Assembly (NCBI RefSeq): GCF_008297975.1
Contig: NZ_VLNY01000001.1
Location: 1-64,000 of the forward strand
Direction of reading: 5' to 3'
DNA length: 64,000 nt
Source of the DNA: Antrihabitans cavernicola
GTDB lineage: Bacteria; Actinomycetota; Actinomycetes; Mycobacteriales; Mycobacteriaceae
Part shown: one piece after another, positions 43,432 through 52,544 of the stretch
How the letters are laid out: each line of letters starts with the position of its first letter
Position numbering within the stretch: the first letter of the stretch is position 1
Position numbers and translations under genes: made by a program
The notes under the pieces: generated by a model
Told to the model about the DNA's origin: nothing
What the model saw: the letters and a program-made list of their open reading frames with translations, nothing else
The model's database searches: none

Positions 43432-44001
43432 ATGCGTTTGCAGGGCGTGAAATTGGTAGTGGCCGGGCTGGCTGCTGTGACGACGGTCGGGCTGATGGGA
43501 TGTAGCTCGTCGGATTCCTCGTCCGACTCCGGCACGACCGCGGCGGCAGCCGTCGACACGTCCACGGGCGGCAAGTGCGCGGCCTCGACGCTGCCCAACC
43601 TGGAGGAGAGCACCGACCCCGGTGCAAAGGCGGCTGTGGACAACGCGAAGAGCATGAATCTCGATCCGCCGCCCGCCAACGGCGATGCCCAGTTCACGAA
43701 GGCCGTCTGCGACCTGGTGTCGCTCTCCGACGATCAGCGCAAGTCGAGCTTCGCGCTGCCCGCGATGGGCCGCGCGTTTTGCTCGTCGATAGCGGCTCAG
43801 AAGGATCCGAACGCCGCAGCGGCGATCGAGCGCACGACAGCCCAGCTGAAGGACGGCCTGAAGGCAGCAGGGAAGTCGCTTACCGACGTCTCGCCGGCAA
43901 GCCCACCCGGAGCGTCGGTCACCTACCAGCAGGCATTCGACGACAGCGCGGCGGTCAGTAAGGCCGCGTTGAAGTACCAGTGCCCCCAGTTCGACAAGTA
44001 G
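43432..44001 (+). CDS. Putative lipoprotein
   Basis: A 189-residue exported protein. A signal peptide (LVVAGLAAVTTVGLMGC) ends in the lipobox LMGC, followed by a Ser/Asp/Thr-rich linker, so it is lipid-anchored on the outer face of the membrane. The mature part has four further cysteines (GGKCAAS, KAVCDLV, RAFCSSI, YQCPQ), which could form two disulfides. GGAAGGG lies before the ATG. No known family is recognised; it stands alone. Confidence 0.75.
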   Translation: MRLQGVKLVVAGLAAVTTVGLMGCSSSDSSSDSGTTAAAAVDTSTGGKCAASTLPNLEESTDPGAKAAVDNAKSMNLDPPPANGDAQFTKAVCDLVSLSDDQRKSSFALPAMGRAFCSSIAAQKDPNAAAAIERTTAQLKDGLKAAGKSLTDVSPASPPGASVTYQQAFDDSAAVSKAALKYQCPQFDK

Positions 44002-44077
44002 CGGATCATTCGCTGCTGGCGGTAAGTCCTGGTTGGAGGGGTGGCCACAGACCGCTCGGCTGAGTATCCTTGGCCGA

Positions 44078-44347
44078 GTGGGAGTCGTGGATCGTCTCCA
44101 ATCAGGCACACCCGAGTACCTGCCGGCGCGCGAACTCAATTTCGGTCACGTCGGCCAGTGGCACGGATCGGCCGAGTACTCCCAGCGCACCCAGCTTGTT
44201 GCGATCGAGCTGGATTCCGGGACCGGATCGGACGTCATTTTCGTGCGTGTCCCGGTTCACGCCGCAGGCACGGTCGGCGATTTTCACCCACTCGACGAGG
44301 TGTCGCTAGTGCTCCCGGACTTGCTAGGGCTGTTCCCCGACGCGTGA
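44078..44347 (+). CDS. Hypothetical protein, 89 residues, probably leaderless
   Basis: A small protein starting at GTG, with a TATCCT box seven bases upstream (44065-44070). This spacing implies a transcript that begins at the start codon. The sequence (LNFGHVGQWHGSAEYSQRTQ, then LDSGTGSDVIFVRVPV and LVLPDLLGLF) suggests a compact beta-rich domain. No family is recognised. The last 24 bases overlap the convergent SRPBCC gene. Confidence 0.5.
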   Translation: MGVVDRLQSGTPEYLPARELNFGHVGQWHGSAEYSQRTQLVAIELDSGTGSDVIFVRVPVHAAGTVGDFHPLDEVSLVLPDLLGLFPDA

Positions 44348-44794
44348 TGCCAAGTCGGCCACCTTCTCGATGCTTGCCCGCATCTTCTCCGCCGAGACGC
44401 GCGGCAACGTGAACGTCGCCAGGTAGCGCTCGTTGGTTACCTGCGACCAGTCGCATCGCTGCGTGACACGGGTGTCCGTCTCGGTCGGCTCGAGCACCCA
44501 GTCCCATCGAATGCCCAGGGGCTCAGCGCCGGCCGCACCCGGAAGCCAGGCGATATGCCGATCGGCGTCGAAGGCCGCGACGTGATTGTCCACCTCGTAC
44601 GACCTGCCCTGCTCGTCCTTCATGCTCATCGCAAAGATCTGCCCGACCGCCGTGATGACCTCCGGTGCTCGTGCGAGGACAAGCATCCCGGAACCGTCCA
44701 TCTCAACGTGCTTCGCCGGATTCGCCAGTACCGCAAAGATACTCGCGGCCGACGGCGCTACGTCTGCTGTTACTTGGACGAATTTGTCTGTCAT
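44324..44794 (-). CDS. SRPBCC (START/Bet v1-like) protein
   Basis: A 156-residue lipid/ligand-binding fold protein. The start, FVQVTADVAPSAASIFAVLA then NPAKHVEMDGSG, with later WDWVLEPTETDTRVTQRCDW, is typical of the SRPBCC or polyketide cyclase/dehydrase-like family. Its ATG overlaps the P450 stop (ATGA), so the two are coupled. It may bind or channel the P450 substrate; that is inference from context. Confidence 0.8.
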   Translation of the reverse strand: MTDKFVQVTADVAPSAASIFAVLANPAKHVEMDGSGMLVLARAPEVITAVGQIFAMSMKDEQGRSYEVDNHVAAFDADRHIAWLPGAAGAEPLGIRWDWVLEPTETDTRVTQRCDWSQVTNERYLATFTLPRVSAEKMRASIEKVADLASRVGEQP

Positions 44795-46044
44795 CGCGCC
44801 AGCTTCACGGGCAGCGACGTCAGACCGCGAATCAACAGGCTGTGCCGCCACTCCAGATCGTCGGCAGCAGCGTCGAGCGCGATGTCCGGGAATCGAGCAA
44901 TCAACCGCTCCAACGCGATTCGGCCTTCCAGCCGAGCAAGTGGTGCGCCGACGCAATGGTGGATGCCGTAGCCGAACGCCAGGTGGCTGTTGCGCAGCCG
45001 TGTCGGGTCCAACTCTTCGGGGTCGTCGAATCGCTTGGGATCGCGATTTGCACCGCTGAGCGAGACCAGAATCATCTCTCGCCCGCCTATCTCGGTGTCT
45101 CCCACTGTGATCGATTCCGTCGTGTACCGCAGCGTCGCAATGTGGACGGGGCCTTCGTGGCGAAGCGACTCTTCGATGAAAGCTGGGATACGTTCCGGAT
45201 CTTCGCGAAGAGCAGACAGATCCGCCGGATTGTCCAGCAGTGCAATCATCGTGTTGCCGATGAGATTCACCGTCGTTTCGTGGCCTGCAACCAGCAACAG
45301 AAACGCCATCGACACCAGTTCGTCGGCTGTGAGCCGATCACCGTTTTCGGTCGCCGCAATCAATTCCGAGAGCAGGTCGTCGCCGGGCGCAGCCGTCCGG
45401 CCTTCGATGAGCCCGGTCAGGTATCGGTCGAGGTGATCGCTCGCATCGCGCATATCGGCGGGCCTGCCCACACTGACCACAGCATTGGACCAGTCGCGGA
45501 AGTCGTCGCGATCGGCGACCGGAACACCGAGCAGTTCGCAGATCACCGTAATCGGGAGCGGAAAGGCATAGCTGTCGAGCAGGTCGACGGAATCGTGGCG
45601 TTCCATGTCATCGAGTAGCCGATCGGCGATTTCGACGATGCGCGGCTCCAACGCCCGGACGGCGCGCGAGGTGAAAGCCTTGTTGACCAGACTCCGGAGT
45701 CGCGTGTGTTTCGGTGGGTCCGAATTGAGCATGTGCTCGGTGATGTGGCGGTTGAGGATTTGCCCTGCATCGGTTTGACCGGCGACGATACGTGCTGCAA
45801 CCCCGGTGTCGGAGTACGCGTCCTTGCGCACGGTCGGGTCGACCAACACCTGCTTGGCGAGTGCGTAATCGGTGATCAACCACCCGACAACGCCGTTCTC
45901 GAGTCGCACCTTGTGAACACCACCGTCCGAGCGCACCCGGCGGTAGAACTCGTGTGGATCACGGTAGAAATCCGTGCCGAGTTCGATGATCGTTTCCGTA
46001 GCCACTTGCGAATCCCCCAGATCGACCGACTGCAATCCCGACAC
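44791..46044 (-). CDS. Cytochrome P450
   Basis: A 417-residue soluble bacterial P450 with all core motifs: AGHETTVNLIG in the I helix (oxygen activation), EESLRHEG (ExxR), and the heme-binding loop AFGYGIHHCVGAPLAR with the proximal cysteine. The sequence resembles the CYP107-type macrolide/steroid hydroxylases of actinomycetes, but no substrate can be assigned. Electron donors are not encoded nearby. The gene starts at GTG and is coupled to the SRPBCC gene. Confidence 0.93.
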   Translation of the reverse strand: MSGLQSVDLGDSQVATETIIELGTDFYRDPHEFYRRVRSDGGVHKVRLENGVVGWLITDYALAKQVLVDPTVRKDAYSDTGVAARIVAGQTDAGQILNRHITEHMLNSDPPKHTRLRSLVNKAFTSRAVRALEPRIVEIADRLLDDMERHDSVDLLDSYAFPLPITVICELLGVPVADRDDFRDWSNAVVSVGRPADMRDASDHLDRYLTGLIEGRTAAPGDDLLSELIAATENGDRLTADELVSMAFLLLVAGHETTVNLIGNTMIALLDNPADLSALREDPERIPAFIEESLRHEGPVHIATLRYTTESITVGDTEIGGREMILVSLSGANRDPKRFDDPEELDPTRLRNSHLAFGYGIHHCVGAPLARLEGRIALERLIARFPDIALDAAADDLEWRHSLLIRGLTSLPVKLAR

Positions 46045-46046
46045 AG

Positions 46047-46652
46047 TTAGCGTAGGTCAAGATTCCCGGCCGCGCCCGTACCCCAGTTTCGGGGAGCGGC
46101 AAGGTTCGGTAGGCGCAGTTGCCACAGCGGCGTTCCGGGATCCAACAGCCAGTTCCGCATCGCGACCACGCGAATCAACCGCAACGTTCCGCCGATAAGG
46201 ATCGCGGCCAACGGCAGTTCCGCGAACACGGCGGTCGCGATCGAGACCCAGATGTCGTCGGGCGCCGATGTCATGACATCGAACCAGGCGTCGCACACCA
46301 GCAGCACACCTGTCGCAAAACCGGTCAGGATCAGTAACTGCCTGCGCTTCCAGCCCAATATCGCTGTCGTCACCATCAACAGCACGAGCAGCAGGTCGAA
46401 GCCGACCCAGGTGAGCGACCAATTGCGAGCTTCGTACGAATTGGGAAGCGTCACAGCGAGAAACACGACCCACGGGGTCAGTAGGATCGACCCGCCGATC
46501 ATCAGCCCCAACCGAATTCGCCGTACCCACTCCACGAATCCGGCCGAAGGCAGTATCTGATCGAGCGGACGCGCCAATCGCTCCATGAGCACCTTGCGCT
46601 CCCCGGGTGTCATCGCAGCGATCTGTTCGTCGGTGAGCAGCTCTTTCGTCAT
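46047..46652 (-). CDS. Hypothetical 4-helix membrane protein
   Basis: About 201 residues. An acidic/basic N-terminal segment (LTDEQIAAMTPGERKVLMER) precedes hydrophobic helices (LMIGGSILLTPWVVFLAVTL, WVGFDLLLVLLMVTTAILG, LLILTGFATGVLLVCDAW, FAELPLAAILIGGTLRLIRV). GAGGA lies ten bases before the ATG at 46652. An in-frame ATG at 46706 would overlap the YihY gene by 26 bases. No known family; probably co-transcribed with the YihY gene. Confidence 0.65.
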   Translation of the reverse strand: MTKELLTDEQIAAMTPGERKVLMERLARPLDQILPSAGFVEWVRRIRLGLMIGGSILLTPWVVFLAVTLPNSYEARNWSLTWVGFDLLLVLLMVTTAILGWKRRQLLILTGFATGVLLVCDAWFDVMTSAPDDIWVSIATAVFAELPLAAILIGGTLRLIRVVAMRNWLLDPGTPLWQLRLPNLAAPRNWGTGAAGNLDLR

Positions 46653-46680
46653 GGCGCGACCGTCCTCGAGTTTGTGCGGC

Positions 46681-47703
46681 TCAGTCGAGGGTATCGCCGT
46701 CGTCATCGTCGTCGTCGGACTTCTTACCGAAGCGCACGCTGACGGTCTCGAACCCTTTGTGCCGTTGGGCCCGAGCGTAATTGCGATATGCGCGCTTGTC
46801 GGCGGCGGTGAGCTCGACGTTGTCGGTGAACGGCGTCAACACCGCTCGCGGATACAGATGGCGGGTGAGCACAACGTTGATCTCCATCGCCATTACCGCC
46901 ATCACCGCGCCGATGAAGATGAAGCCGATCAATCCGAGCACCAATGCGAACGTGCGGGTCATCGTCGCGGAGCCGACCAGCACGCGCGAAACATATTGTG
47001 CACCAGCGATCTGCAGCACCTGCCACATCACGGCGAGCGCGAATCCGCCCGGCGCTGTGCGAACCACGCTGTCTCTGCGCGCCGATCCCAGCCGGAACAA
47101 CACGCTCAGCATGGCGCCGGTGATCAAAATGGTAGCGATGGGAATACCCCACCGCAGAACAGGATTGAGCCAATCCCAGCCCCGGATCGACACTCGGGAC
47201 AACATCGCGGTGCCGATGGCGGACACCGCCGTCAGCACCAGAAGTGCGAACCCGACCGTCACGAGCAAGATCAGGCTCTTCAACCTCGACAGCAGCGGGT
47301 TCGGTCGGCTGTTCCGTGGGACCGACCACGCCACGTGGAGCGTGTTCTGCAGCGCCTGTCCCAGGCCGAGCGCACCGTAGAGCGCAACCGCCACACCGAC
47401 GATCAGGCCGGAGGTGGAGCCCTGCAAGCCATCCGGTCGGCCGATCTCGTCGCCGATGATCGGGAATCGGCTCAGTACCGAGTCGATGATCTGTTGCTGG
47501 AGCTGTGGCCGGCCGCGCAACACGAACCCGAGAATCGACGTGCCGAGCAGCATCAGCGGGAAGATCGACACGAATGCGTAGTACGTCAGCGTGGCGGCAA
47601 GGTAGTTGCCCTGATCGTCGAAGTACTTGTAGACCACCGCAAGCGGGAACGACGCAGCCGGATACTTCTGCTGGAAGCGGTCGATGCCGGCTGCGACGTT
47701 CAT
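46681..47703 (-). CDS. YihY/virulence factor BrkB family membrane protein
   Basis: A 340-residue membrane protein. The family-defining N-terminal part is clear: YFDDQGNYLAATLTYYAFVS, IFPLMLLGTSILGF, then GLGQALQNTLHVAWSVPRNS, followed by several helices and a very acidic C-terminus (KKSDDDDDDGD). It was once called ribonuclease BN by mistake; the real function is unknown. The ATG at 47703 is where family similarity starts. Confidence 0.88.
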   Translation of the reverse strand: MNVAAGIDRFQQKYPAASFPLAVVYKYFDDQGNYLAATLTYYAFVSIFPLMLLGTSILGFVLRGRPQLQQQIIDSVLSRFPIIGDEIGRPDGLQGSTSGLIVGVAVALYGALGLGQALQNTLHVAWSVPRNSRPNPLLSRLKSLILLVTVGFALLVLTAVSAIGTAMLSRVSIRGWDWLNPVLRWGIPIATILITGAMLSVLFRLGSARRDSVVRTAPGGFALAVMWQVLQIAGAQYVSRVLVGSATMTRTFALVLGLIGFIFIGAVMAVMAMEINVVLTRHLYPRAVLTPFTDNVELTAADKRAYRNYARAQRHKGFETVSVRFGKKSDDDDDDGDTLD

Positions 47704-47852
47704 TTGCGAATACGGTATCCCGCCGGTGGCGTTATCCGCTCGACAGTGGGTTCGAGCACCGTAACCGAGTCGTTGCCGCAACGGACGCGGCCCCGTCTCT
47801 TCTCGTGCACACTGACAAATCAGACATTGCACTCGACAAAAGGGACATAAGG

Positions 47853-48371
47853 ATGCGATTGATCACGCGCTCGGCCTTTGTTGCCGCAGTTTCGATTCCG
47901 CTCGCTCTTACTGCGACCCCGCAGGCATCGGCCTCACAGGCAAGCGATGTCACCTATGCATTTTCGGTCAGCGGGTCGACCGTGAAGAACACGATCACCA
48001 ACAATTCAGGCTCGGTGATCAGCTGCACAACGTCGCTCGCGCCTGCCCCGGGTGGAGTACTTCCGCCCATCGAGGTGGTCTTCGGTGGCGGTCAAACTCT
48101 CTACGACCACAGCGACATCCAGCCGGGGTCTACGACGCAATCCGTCACGGCGGTTCCGGACGGTTCCTATGTGGCGCTGGCGAGTTGCGCTCGCGACCAA
48201 TCGGACCCGGCAATGTGGGTGTCGGATTACCCCGGTCTCGACACGGTGCTGAAGCTGTTCCCGAATCCCTCTTTCGCCGTTCAGCAGGCATCTCCGGTGG
48301 TCACAGTTCCCGGCGCGTCGGCGCCGGCCATACCCGGGCTCCCGGACTTCGGATCCCTCTCCGGTCGCTGA
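47853..48371 (+). CDS. Secreted protein of unknown function
   Basis: A 172-residue protein with a Sec signal peptide (SAFVAAVSIPLALTATPQAS, cut near ASAS). A beta-rich domain follows (DVTYAFSVSGSTVKNTITNN, later GGGQTLYDHSDIQPGSTTQS) with two cysteines (SCTTS, ASCAR) that may pair. The end is Pro/Gly-rich (PGASAPAIPGLPDFGSLSGR). AAGG lies before the ATG. Similar small exported proteins are common in Rhodococcus and Nocardia, but no function is known. Confidence 0.7.
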   Translation: MRLITRSAFVAAVSIPLALTATPQASASQASDVTYAFSVSGSTVKNTITNNSGSVISCTTSLAPAPGGVLPPIEVVFGGGQTLYDHSDIQPGSTTQSVTAVPDGSYVALASCARDQSDPAMWVSDYPGLDTVLKLFPNPSFAVQQASPVVTVPGASAPAIPGLPDFGSLSGR

Positions 48372-48377
48372 CCCCGA

Positions 48378-50078
48378 TCAGCCGGACGCGCGGTCGCCCC
48401 TGATTCCGTCGTCGCGGAATTCGGTGGCGATTCGCTCGGTCGCGGCCTCTTCGCGGGCGCGCAGCTCGACCCGTCGAATCTTCCCGGAGATCGTTTTGGG
48501 GAGCTCGAAGAACTCGATGCGACGGACGCGCAGGTAGGGCGCGAGGTGCTGGCGAGCATAGGACAGGATCTCGATTGCCGTCTGCTCGTTGGGTTCCCAT
48601 CCTGCGGCGAGGGCGACGTAGGCCTTCGGCACGGCGAGTCGTGTTTCGTCGGGTGCGGGCACGACGGCTGCCTCTGCCACCGCCGGGTGCTCGATCAGGA
48701 CGCTCTCCAGCTCGAACGGCGAGATCTTGTAGTCGGATGCTTTGAAGACGTCGTCGGTTCGCCCCACGTAGGTGATGTACCCGTCGCTGTCGCGGGCCGC
48801 GACATCACCGGTGTGGTAGTAACCGCCTTCCATCACCCGCTGCGTCTTGGCCTGGTCGTTGACGTAGCCGGTCATCAAATTCGTTGGCGCGGAAGCGAGA
48901 TCGAGGCAGATCTCGCCCTCGTCGGCCAGTTCGCCGGTCGCCGGGTCGACGATGACGACGGGCACGCCGGGCAGCGGTCGGCCCATCGAGCCCGACTTCA
49001 GCGCAGATCCCGGAGTGTTCCCCACCAGCGCCGTGGTCTCGGTCTGCCCGAAGCCGTCGCGGATGGTCAGGCCCCACTCGCGCTGAACGTGTGAGATGAC
49101 TTCGGGATTGAGCGGCTCACCGGCACCGATGGCCTCGCGAAGCGACCCTGCTCCGCCGCCCAGGTCGGCCTGAATGAGCATGCGCCACACCGTAGGTGGC
49201 GCGCAGAAGGTCGTCACGTGGGCGCGACGGATCTGCTGCAGCAGCGCGTTGGCGTCGAATCGCGTGTAGTTGTAGATGAAGATGGTCGCCTCGGCGATCC
49301 ACGGCGCGAAGAAGCAGCTCCACGCATGCTTCGCCCAACCTGGTGAACTGATGTTGAGGTGCACATCGCCCGGTCGCAGACCCAGAAAGTACGTCGTCGA
49401 CAGATGGCCCACCGGGTACGAAATCTGTGTGTGTTCGACCAGCTTGGGGCGGCTCGTCGTACCCGAGGTGAAGTAGTAGAGCATCGGATCCGTTGGGGCG
49501 GTGACAGTTTCGAACGGTTCAGGTTGGACCGCATACGCCTGTCGGTAGTCGAGCCAACCGTCACTCGCGCCGGAGACGACGATTCGCAGGTAGTCGCCGG
49601 CCACGTCGGCGAACTTGTCGGCGTCGGCGGAATTGGCGATGACAGCGCGCGCTCCGCCACGGGCAACGCGATCGGTGAGATCAGCGGGTCCGGCCGCGGT
49701 GGTGGTCGGCATCAGCACTGCGCCGATCTTCATGACGGCCAGCATCGACTCCCACAGCTCGACCTGGTTGCCAAGCATGAGCATCACAGCGTCGCCCTGC
49801 TTCACCCCGATCTGCAGGAGCCACCGCCCGACCTGATCCGAGCGGTCGGCCATGTCGGCGAAGGAGTACTTCGCCTCCGTCCCATCCTCTTCGACGATCC
49901 ACAGGGCGGTGTTGGTATTGCCGCGCGCAACAGCGTCGAACCAATCGATCGCCCAATTGAATTGACCGTCGAACTGGGGCCACGCGAAGGTGTCCAGGGC
50001 TTTCTCGTAGTCGCCATAGGCGTCGAGGAGGGTGTTGCGGGCGGTGCGGAAGGCTTGATGTGCGGGCGATTGACTCAC
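48378..50078 (-). CDS. Acyl-CoA synthetase (AMP-binding, medium-chain type)
   Basis: A 566-residue ANL-superfamily ligase that activates a carboxylic acid with ATP and CoA. The P-loop YYFTSGTTSRPKLVEH, the A5-type segment GFGQTETTALVGNTPG, and the C-terminal YVGRTDDVFKASDYKISPFE and PKTISGKIRRVELR with the catalytic lysine are all present. The overall pattern is that of medium-chain or benzoate-type acyl-CoA synthetases. The GTG start follows GAGGAG. It stands alone. Confidence 0.9.
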   Translation of the reverse strand: MSQSPAHQAFRTARNTLLDAYGDYEKALDTFAWPQFDGQFNWAIDWFDAVARGNTNTALWIVEEDGTEAKYSFADMADRSDQVGRWLLQIGVKQGDAVMLMLGNQVELWESMLAVMKIGAVLMPTTTAAGPADLTDRVARGGARAVIANSADADKFADVAGDYLRIVVSGASDGWLDYRQAYAVQPEPFETVTAPTDPMLYYFTSGTTSRPKLVEHTQISYPVGHLSTTYFLGLRPGDVHLNISSPGWAKHAWSCFFAPWIAEATIFIYNYTRFDANALLQQIRRAHVTTFCAPPTVWRMLIQADLGGGAGSLREAIGAGEPLNPEVISHVQREWGLTIRDGFGQTETTALVGNTPGSALKSGSMGRPLPGVPVVIVDPATGELADEGEICLDLASAPTNLMTGYVNDQAKTQRVMEGGYYHTGDVAARDSDGYITYVGRTDDVFKASDYKISPFELESVLIEHPAVAEAAVVPAPDETRLAVPKAYVALAAGWEPNEQTAIEILSYARQHLAPYLRVRRIEFFELPKTISGKIRRVELRAREEAATERIATEFRDDGIRGDRASG

Positions 50079-50124
50079 TGGGTCGCTCCTCGGTTTCGTG
50101 ATTCGAGCCTATTCCCCCGAAGCG

Positions 50125-50470
50125 CTAGCGAACCCGGCCGTATCCAACCTGCTCGACACCGGGCTTGCCGATCAGTTTTGAGTAGAGCTCCTCGTACACG
50201 GCCTGCGACCCGACACGGATTTTGAATTCGGGTGCCAAAGTCATGCCGCTGGTGATGTCGCCGAAGTCCTTGTTCTTCGGATTCTCGGCAAATTCTTTCG
50301 TCGCTTCTTCGCTCGTGAGATCACTTTGAGATGAACGAACGCATCGAGCGGCGACTCTGCTGCGCTGGTGGACGAGTTGGTGGCGGCGAGGGTTCTTGCT
50401 CGGAATTTCCGCAGGCGGCGAGCAACAACACCAAGCAAGGCAATGAAGCGAATCGCGCGATTTACGAATG
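50125..50470 (-). pseudogene. Broken lipoprotein with FtsX-like extracellular domain
   Basis: Two frames together look like one gene. One frame gives a lipoprotein signal (LPCLVLLLAACGNSEQEPSP, lipobox LAAC) and then runs into a stop. Another frame continues with LTSEEATKEFAENPKN and ends LAPEFKIRVGSQAVYEEL then PGVEQVGYGRVR, the C-terminal half of an FtsX-type extracellular domain. The first half of that domain is missing, so an internal deletion with a frameshift is likely. It is last in the type VII-like operon. A sequencing error cannot explain the missing length. Confidence 0.5.
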
Positions 50471-51085
50471 ACCAAGGCCCCGGGGAATCTTCAGGAACAT
50501 CGTTGCCCTGTCCGAAACATCACACTTGCCAGATGCTGCCGAATGCAGGATCCCGTTATAAACGAGATCCCAAAGCGCCTGGTTCTCTTGCAACTCACGA
50601 ACCGGGACTGCTCTAACCCGAACACCGTGAACGTCAACGAGATCGAGGACACGGCTCGCACCCGCCGCTTTCCATTCGATCGATACCAAATTGTATGTAT
50701 CGAGCGTCGCCTTGCCGTACTGAAGCCAACTCGCGCCCGCGGCAACCCACATCCGTCGGCCGATCAACAGCAGAAGGCCAACGACGACGACGTACAGGAA
50801 CCATGCAAACCAATTGTGGATCCATCCGAATCCACCATCGGTGATCGTAAAAAAGGCACCGAAGAGTACTGCGATGGTAAACGGAATCGACTTCATCGTG
50901 AACGATGCAGGTTGCGTCCATTCCAGCCTTGTCCCTAACCCAGTGGGGGGTGCCGGCGGGCGGCCACGCGGATCACCAGTGGGCGTAGTCAAGCCCGATC
51001 CGCTTTCCAAGCGCGGCGCTTTTGGTGGCCGTGGTCGGCCAGTCGTCCAGTCGGGCATTGGAGGCAAGTCATTGCTTGTCACCAT
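50462..51085 (-). CDS. Two-helix membrane protein, candidate immunity protein
   Basis: About 207 residues. A proline-rich cytosolic N-terminus (PDWTTGRPRPPKAPRLES) precedes two helices (IPFTIAVLFGAFFTITDGGF and WFAWFLYVVVVGLLLLIGR). A soluble C-terminal domain of about 100 residues follows (SWLQYGKATLDTYNLVSIEW, then VLDLVDVHGVRVRAVPV). Its ATG overlaps the stop of the upstream effector-like gene by seven bases. Position and topology suit an immunity protein; there is no family match to prove it. Confidence 0.6.
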   Translation of the reverse strand: MVTSNDLPPMPDWTTGRPRPPKAPRLESGSGLTTPTGDPRGRPPAPPTGLGTRLEWTQPASFTMKSIPFTIAVLFGAFFTITDGGFGWIHNWFAWFLYVVVVGLLLLIGRRMWVAAGASWLQYGKATLDTYNLVSIEWKAAGASRVLDLVDVHGVRVRAVPVRELQENQALWDLVYNGILHSAASGKCDVSDRATMFLKIPRGLGHS

Positions 51086-52230
51086 GGGTGCGCCATCCAT
51101 CGTGTGATGGGTCCCCAATGATCGACGACCTCGCCGACGCCGAAAGCGACTCCTACCCCAGCGGTCACAGCCAAGAATGTCGCAGGCCCGCCCGCAGTAC
51201 TCGCCAGTATCAACTCGGTCACGGCAGTCCCGGCCGCGTACCCGCCAACATTCTTACCAATCGCCTTTGCGACCTGTCCGCCGTCCTGCGCCTTGTTTAG
51301 ATCTTCTTCGGTTTGCCATGCGGTCAGTGCCAATCCGACAACTGGCAATTTCGAACCTGCCGCACGTAGCGCCGTTCCCTCTGGGGCGAGGCTACCCGGG
51401 TTCCACTCGAGCGGCCTCAACGCCTTCCCGATGAGACCGTCCCCTCCGGCAAGTTTGGTATTCGCCGCAACCACCTTTGCGGCATCATCGGCCTGGCCTT
51501 CATAGAAGCGCACCGGACTCAATGCCTTCGACTCCCAGAACGGATCTCCGCTGTCGATGGCTTCCTGCGCGATGGCGCGAAACTTCGCGGCCTTCGCCCT
51601 GTTCTCTTCGCCCACCGCAGCCCATTTATCTGATTGACCGATTGCTGTTCCGATCACGCCGGTGGTCTCGCCCAGAACCAAGAACTTGAGTTGGCTCTTT
51701 GCATCCTCGACAACGGTGCCAACGACTTTCAGTGCATCAGCCAGCGCGGCATGGGCCTTCTTCTCGATATCGCGTGCAGTGATCGTCGCAAGTAGAGCTT
51801 CGTTGTACGCGCGAACTTGGTTGGCGTATCTCACCTCTTGCGGCATCGTCATCGGGCCCAAGATTCGCTGCGGCTCCGCGATCATCTCCGGATTGCACAG
51901 GTCGGGTGTCACCGCGAGACCCGCTTCGGCAGCCATGTTCGCCGCTTGACGCATTTGGGCCTTTGCATTGGTCAGACCGTCGCCGAGCGCATCGATGGCC
52001 TTGCCTGCTGCTCGGGCTTGGTCCGCCAAACCATCGGCGCCTTTGCTCATCGTGGCAATTCGACCACGAAACTTATTGCCGGCGTCGCCTTCCCACTCGC
52101 GCTCGGACTTCGTCTTCGCGTCGGAGATGGCATGTGACCCACCGTCGATTCCAGTCGCGTAAGCGGAAAGACCCGTGCCGCAGGAATAGCAGGACTGCGG
52201 ATCGCCCGCAACGAACAAGTCGATTGCCAT
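51079..52230 (-). CDS. Putative type VII secretion effector with hydrophobic C-terminus
   Basis: A 383-residue protein. The N-terminal region is helical and WXG-like (REWEGDAGNKFRGRIATMSK, then ADGLADQARAAGKAIDALG). A long Ala-rich helical middle follows, and the C-terminal 60 residues are Gly/Ala-rich and hydrophobic (GKNVGGYAAGTAVTELILAS, then FLAVTAGVGVAFGVGEVV). That tail resembles membrane-inserting ends of WXG100-type toxins. It is coupled on both sides: TGATG with the small partner gene and a seven-base overlap with the membrane protein gene. Toxicity is inference. Confidence 0.6.
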   Translation of the reverse strand: MAIDLFVAGDPQSCYSCGTGLSAYATGIDGGSHAISDAKTKSEREWEGDAGNKFRGRIATMSKGADGLADQARAAGKAIDALGDGLTNAKAQMRQAANMAAEAGLAVTPDLCNPEMIAEPQRILGPMTMPQEVRYANQVRAYNEALLATITARDIEKKAHAALADALKVVGTVVEDAKSQLKFLVLGETTGVIGTAIGQSDKWAAVGEENRAKAAKFRAIAQEAIDSGDPFWESKALSPVRFYEGQADDAAKVVAANTKLAGGDGLIGKALRPLEWNPGSLAPEGTALRAAGSKLPVVGLALTAWQTEEDLNKAQDGGQVAKAIGKNVGGYAAGTAVTELILASTAGGPATFLAVTAGVGVAFGVGEVVDHWGPITRWMAHPW

Positions 52231-52544
52231 CAGCGCGTCGACCCCCGTGCCGTTCCCTGAATGTTTTGGCCGGCGTCGTCGAGTTGTTGACCATTTCTGT
52301 GATCGACGTGGTCGTACTTCGTCAGGGCAGCCTGAACGGTGTCCGCTGCGTTTCCGGTCGAGACAGCAGCGGTCGATGTTGCATCCGCGAGCGACGCCAT
52401 GAATTCTCCGATCGGGCCGGCGGATACACCTGCGTCGGGCGCAGTCGGTGCCGGAGCGTCCTCGAAACCTTGCGCACCGGTGACCAATGCTCTTGCAACT
52501 GCGTTGAGGTCATCGACTTTGATCTTCGTTCCCGGTGTCGTCAT
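52230..52544 (-). CDS. Small ESX-like partner protein, 104 residues
   Basis: A 104-residue helical protein starting MTTPGTKIKVDDLNAVARAL, with ESX-like size and a central Pro/Ala linker (APAPTAPDAGVSAGP), ending QLDDAGQNIQGTARGSTR. No classical WXG is present, but length, position before a WXG-like effector and coupling (ATGA upstream, TGATG downstream) suggest a secretion partner or chaperone. Confidence 0.55.
   Translation of the reverse strand: MTTPGTKIKVDDLNAVARALVTGAQGFEDAPAPTAPDAGVSAGPIGEFMASLADATSTAAVSTGNAADTVQAALTKYDHVDHRNGQQLDDAGQNIQGTARGSTR

Noticed and set aside
50125-50170. Direct repeat of the tRNA-Thr 3' end marking an island boundary
   Set aside because: I looked for a copy of the tRNA 3' end at the far side of the effector operon and did not see one, so integration at the tRNA remains only a suggestion.
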